Source: Sulfidibacterium sp036244975 (GTDB lineage Bacteria > Bacteroidota > Bacteroidia > Bacteroidales > F082). Taken from it: DNA of 15,535 nucleotides. The position numbers were made by a program, and so were the translations under genes. The stretch is taken from contig BTTE01000062.1 of NCBI GenBank assembly GCA_036244975.1, positions 1 through 15,535 on the forward strand, read 5' to 3'. Of this stretch, positions 14,036 to 15,535 are shown piece after piece; position 1 is the first letter of the stretch, and each line of letters starts with the position of its first letter. The notes below the pieces were generated by a model. The model did no database searches. It saw only the letters and a list, made by a program, of their open reading frames with translations, and was not told where the DNA came from.

Positions 14036-14803
14036 ATGGCAACGTTAACTCATAATTTCAAAAGAGTGTATGTATGGGAAATTCCTGTCAGGATTTTTCA
14101 CTGGCTTACGGTTCTTTCTATAACAATACTCATAATTACAGGATTTATCATAGCAGATCCTCCTGCAATAAGTTCTAACGTAGAAGCTATCCATTCTTAC
14201 TGGTTTGGCTATGTCAGAGTCATTCACATGATTACGGCTTATGTTTTAATAGCTTGTGTAATAGTCAGGGTATATTGGGCGTTTGCCGGGAACCAGTTTG
14301 CCAATTGGAAGAATTTTATCCCCTATACCAAAAAGGGGGTCAAAAACATGCTGTATGTATTAAAAGTTGATATCTTTTTAATGCGGGATAAGGAACATAA
14401 ATTATCCAATGTCAGTATAGGCCATAATTATTTTGCTGCATTTTCCTATTTTATTATGTTTTTACTTTTTATATTTCAGGCAATTACAGGTTTGGCTTTA
14501 CTGTCGGCTACTTCCGCCTGGTGGTTTCCAAAAATGTTTCATTGGATTGTTCCTCTCTTAGGTGGAGAAATAGCGGTAAGATATTTTCATCATATTATTA
14601 TCTGGGTTTTTCTCGCTTTTATTGTAGTTCATGTTTACCTGGTGTTTTATCATGATGTTATAGAAGCAAGAGGAGAGGCATCTGCAATGATTAGCGGCTT
14701 TAAATTTATCAGATCCGAAAGATTGAAAGAGTCTGAAGAAGAAATTATCGATAAAACGAAAAAGCAAATGTGGGAAGGTGATAAACCCAAAGAAGATGGC
14801 TAA
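14036..14803 (+). CDS. hyaC: Ni/Fe-hydrogenase b-type cytochrome subunit
   Basis: A 255-residue membrane protein of the HyaC/HupC family that takes electrons from the small subunit through heme b and passes them to the quinone pool. Four hydrophobic segments are visible at about residues 19-40, 58-80, 130-155 and 184-208. Histidines suited to heme binding are His22 and His64 (FHWLTV, VIHMITAY) and those in RYFHHIIIWVFLAFIVVHVYLVFYH. The opening VWEIPVRIFHWL is typical of the family. The charged C-terminal tail is cytoplasmic in relatives. It lies 27 bases after hyaB. Confidence 0.93.
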   Translation: MATLTHNFKRVYVWEIPVRIFHWLTVLSITILIITGFIIADPPAISSNVEAIHSYWFGYVRVIHMITAYVLIACVIVRVYWAFAGNQFANWKNFIPYTKKGVKNMLYVLKVDIFLMRDKEHKLSNVSIGHNYFAAFSYFIMFLLFIFQAITGLALLSATSAWWFPKMFHWIVPLLGGEIAVRYFHHIIIWVFLAFIVVHVYLVFYHDVIEARGEASAMISGFKFIRSERLKESEEEIIDKTKKQMWEGDKPKEDG

Positions 14804-14812
14804 CTGAATATA

Positions 14813-14843
14813 GGGAAATAGTAAAGTTCCCCGTTTTTTTTTT
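14813..14843 (+). terminator. candidate intrinsic terminator or attenuator between hyaC and hyaD
   Basis: GGGAA (14813-14817) pairs with TTCCC (14827-14831) across a 9-base loop, followed after CG by ten consecutive T residues. The stem is short, so partial termination is more likely than complete termination. Confidence 0.45.
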
Positions 14844-14910
14844 AATTTACGTTAACCGATTAATGTATAGTGCGGTATAAAACCTGTGTGTGTTGATAAA
14901 ATGAGATAGT

Positions 14911-15456
14911 ATGATTCCAGATGATATAAAAGAGTTGCAGAAACTGTTTTACCAAACCCACGACTATCTTGACAGTGAAAAAAAGGATAGAGTCCTGATT
15001 TTAGGTATCGGCAACTATCTAATGGGAGATGAAGGAATTGGCGTACATGCTATTCACGCACTGGATAAAACAAAACTTCCCGGGTATGTTGACATTATAG
15101 ATGGCGGAACCGGTAGTTTTGATTTAATGCCCATCCTAGCCCAATATCCTTTGGCGGTTTTTATTGATGCTACTATGGATTCCAAATCGCCGGGAACCAT
15201 TGATGTGATTTATCCTAAGTTTGCCAAAGATTTTCCAACCGTACTTAGCGCCCACGATGTCGGGTTAAAAGATATGATTGATGCATTGGAATTTAAAAAC
15301 GAGCTTCCTGATATTATTCTTATCACCATATCAATAAAAGAAATGAACCCCATGAGTATTGAATTAACAGACCCCATAAAAAAAAGTATTCCTAAAATAG
15401 TGGATACGGTTTTGGACATCCTGGACAAAATGAATAAAATAAAAAAACATCCCTAG
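14911..15456 (+). CDS. hyaD: hydrogenase maturation endopeptidase (HyaD/HybD family)
   Basis: A 181-residue protease that removes the C-terminal extension of the large subunit after nickel insertion. The family core begins at ILGIGNYLMGDEGIGVHAI. The nickel-sensing ligands correspond to Glu41 (DEGIG), Asp86 (FIDATMD) and His115 (LSAHDVG), with spacing close to that of E. coli HybD. About 25 residues precede the usual start of the family; no better in-frame start is evident nearby, so they are kept. It follows hyaC by 107 bases, with a possible weak terminator in the gap. Confidence 0.92.
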   Translation: MIPDDIKELQKLFYQTHDYLDSEKKDRVLILGIGNYLMGDEGIGVHAIHALDKTKLPGYVDIIDGGTGSFDLMPILAQYPLAVFIDATMDSKSPGTIDVIYPKFAKDFPTVLSAHDVGLKDMIDALEFKNELPDIILITISIKEMNPMSIELTDPIKKSIPKIVDTVLDILDKMNKIKKHP

Positions 15457-15478
15457 ACCAGCTACTTTGCTCTTTACT

Positions 15479-15517
15479 AAAAGCTTATTTATTTGCAAAT
15501 AATGAATAAGCTTTTTT
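15479..15517 (+). terminator. intrinsic terminator of the hya operon
   Basis: AAAAGCTTATT (15479-15489) and AATAAGCTTTT (15505-15515) form a perfect 11-bp stem around a 15-base loop, with TT continuing after the stem to give a T-run. It lies 22 bases after the hyaD stop. A-rich sequence on the other side means it could also work for a gene coming from the right. Confidence 0.8.
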
Positions 15518-15535
15518 ATTTTAAAATATATTATG

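Overview
The window looks like a piece of a Bacteroidota (Bacteroidetes) chromosome. The genes lack clear Shine-Dalgarno sequences. Several starts are preceded by the phylum's -7 promoter element TAnnTTTG, for example before priA, the divIC-like gene, hypA and the restriction-modification cassette. PriA and the DivIC-like protein also have the expected form for this group. No assignment below phylum is justified from the sequence alone.

Bases 1 to about 3613 are AT-rich accessory DNA made of stacked mobile elements. I read the left part as an integrase-less stretch of integron gene cassettes. A core site at 114-120 opens a roughly 282-bp cassette with no ORF, whose bases can fold into consecutive hairpins. 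Its attC site (229-404) ends in GTTATGGGC, and this core opens a second cassette carrying a Type II restriction-modification system. The endonuclease gene of that system is cut by an in-frame TAA; the beta-class methyltransferase is intact and its 3' end runs into the next attC. That attC is broken in its L' arm by the 5' part of a group II intron (from 2451), whose probable EBS1 can pair with the attC sequence just upstream. The intron has no visible reverse transcriptase or domain V. It gives way to a REP-associated tyrosine transposase (RAYT) gene flanked on both sides by matching palindromes (2850-2898 and 3567-3613).

Bases 3614-7041 are core chromosome: priA (replication restart helicase) on the plus strand, converging with a small divIC/ftsB-like septum gene on the minus strand.

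Bases 7042-15535 form a nickel and [NiFe]-hydrogenase locus. A fused ECF nickel transporter (NikM-N-Q in one chain) and its ATPase (NikO) import nickel. The minus-strand cluster hypA-hypB-hypC encodes nickel delivery and cofactor chaperones, and HypB has a long His-rich storage or chelating segment. After a divergent 340-bp control region comes the plus-strand operon hyaA-hyaB-hyaC-hyaD: a Tat-exported small subunit, the large catalytic subunit, a membrane cytochrome b and the endopeptidase that clips the large subunit. Together these import Ni, insert it, mature the enzyme and connect H2 oxidation at the membrane to the quinone pool. hypD, hypE and hypF, needed for the Fe(CN)2CO part, are not in the window. 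The small subunit lacks the two extra cysteines of oxygen-tolerant enzymes, suggesting a standard group 1 uptake hydrogenase for anaerobic or microaerobic life. The locus closes with a strong intrinsic terminator at the window end.
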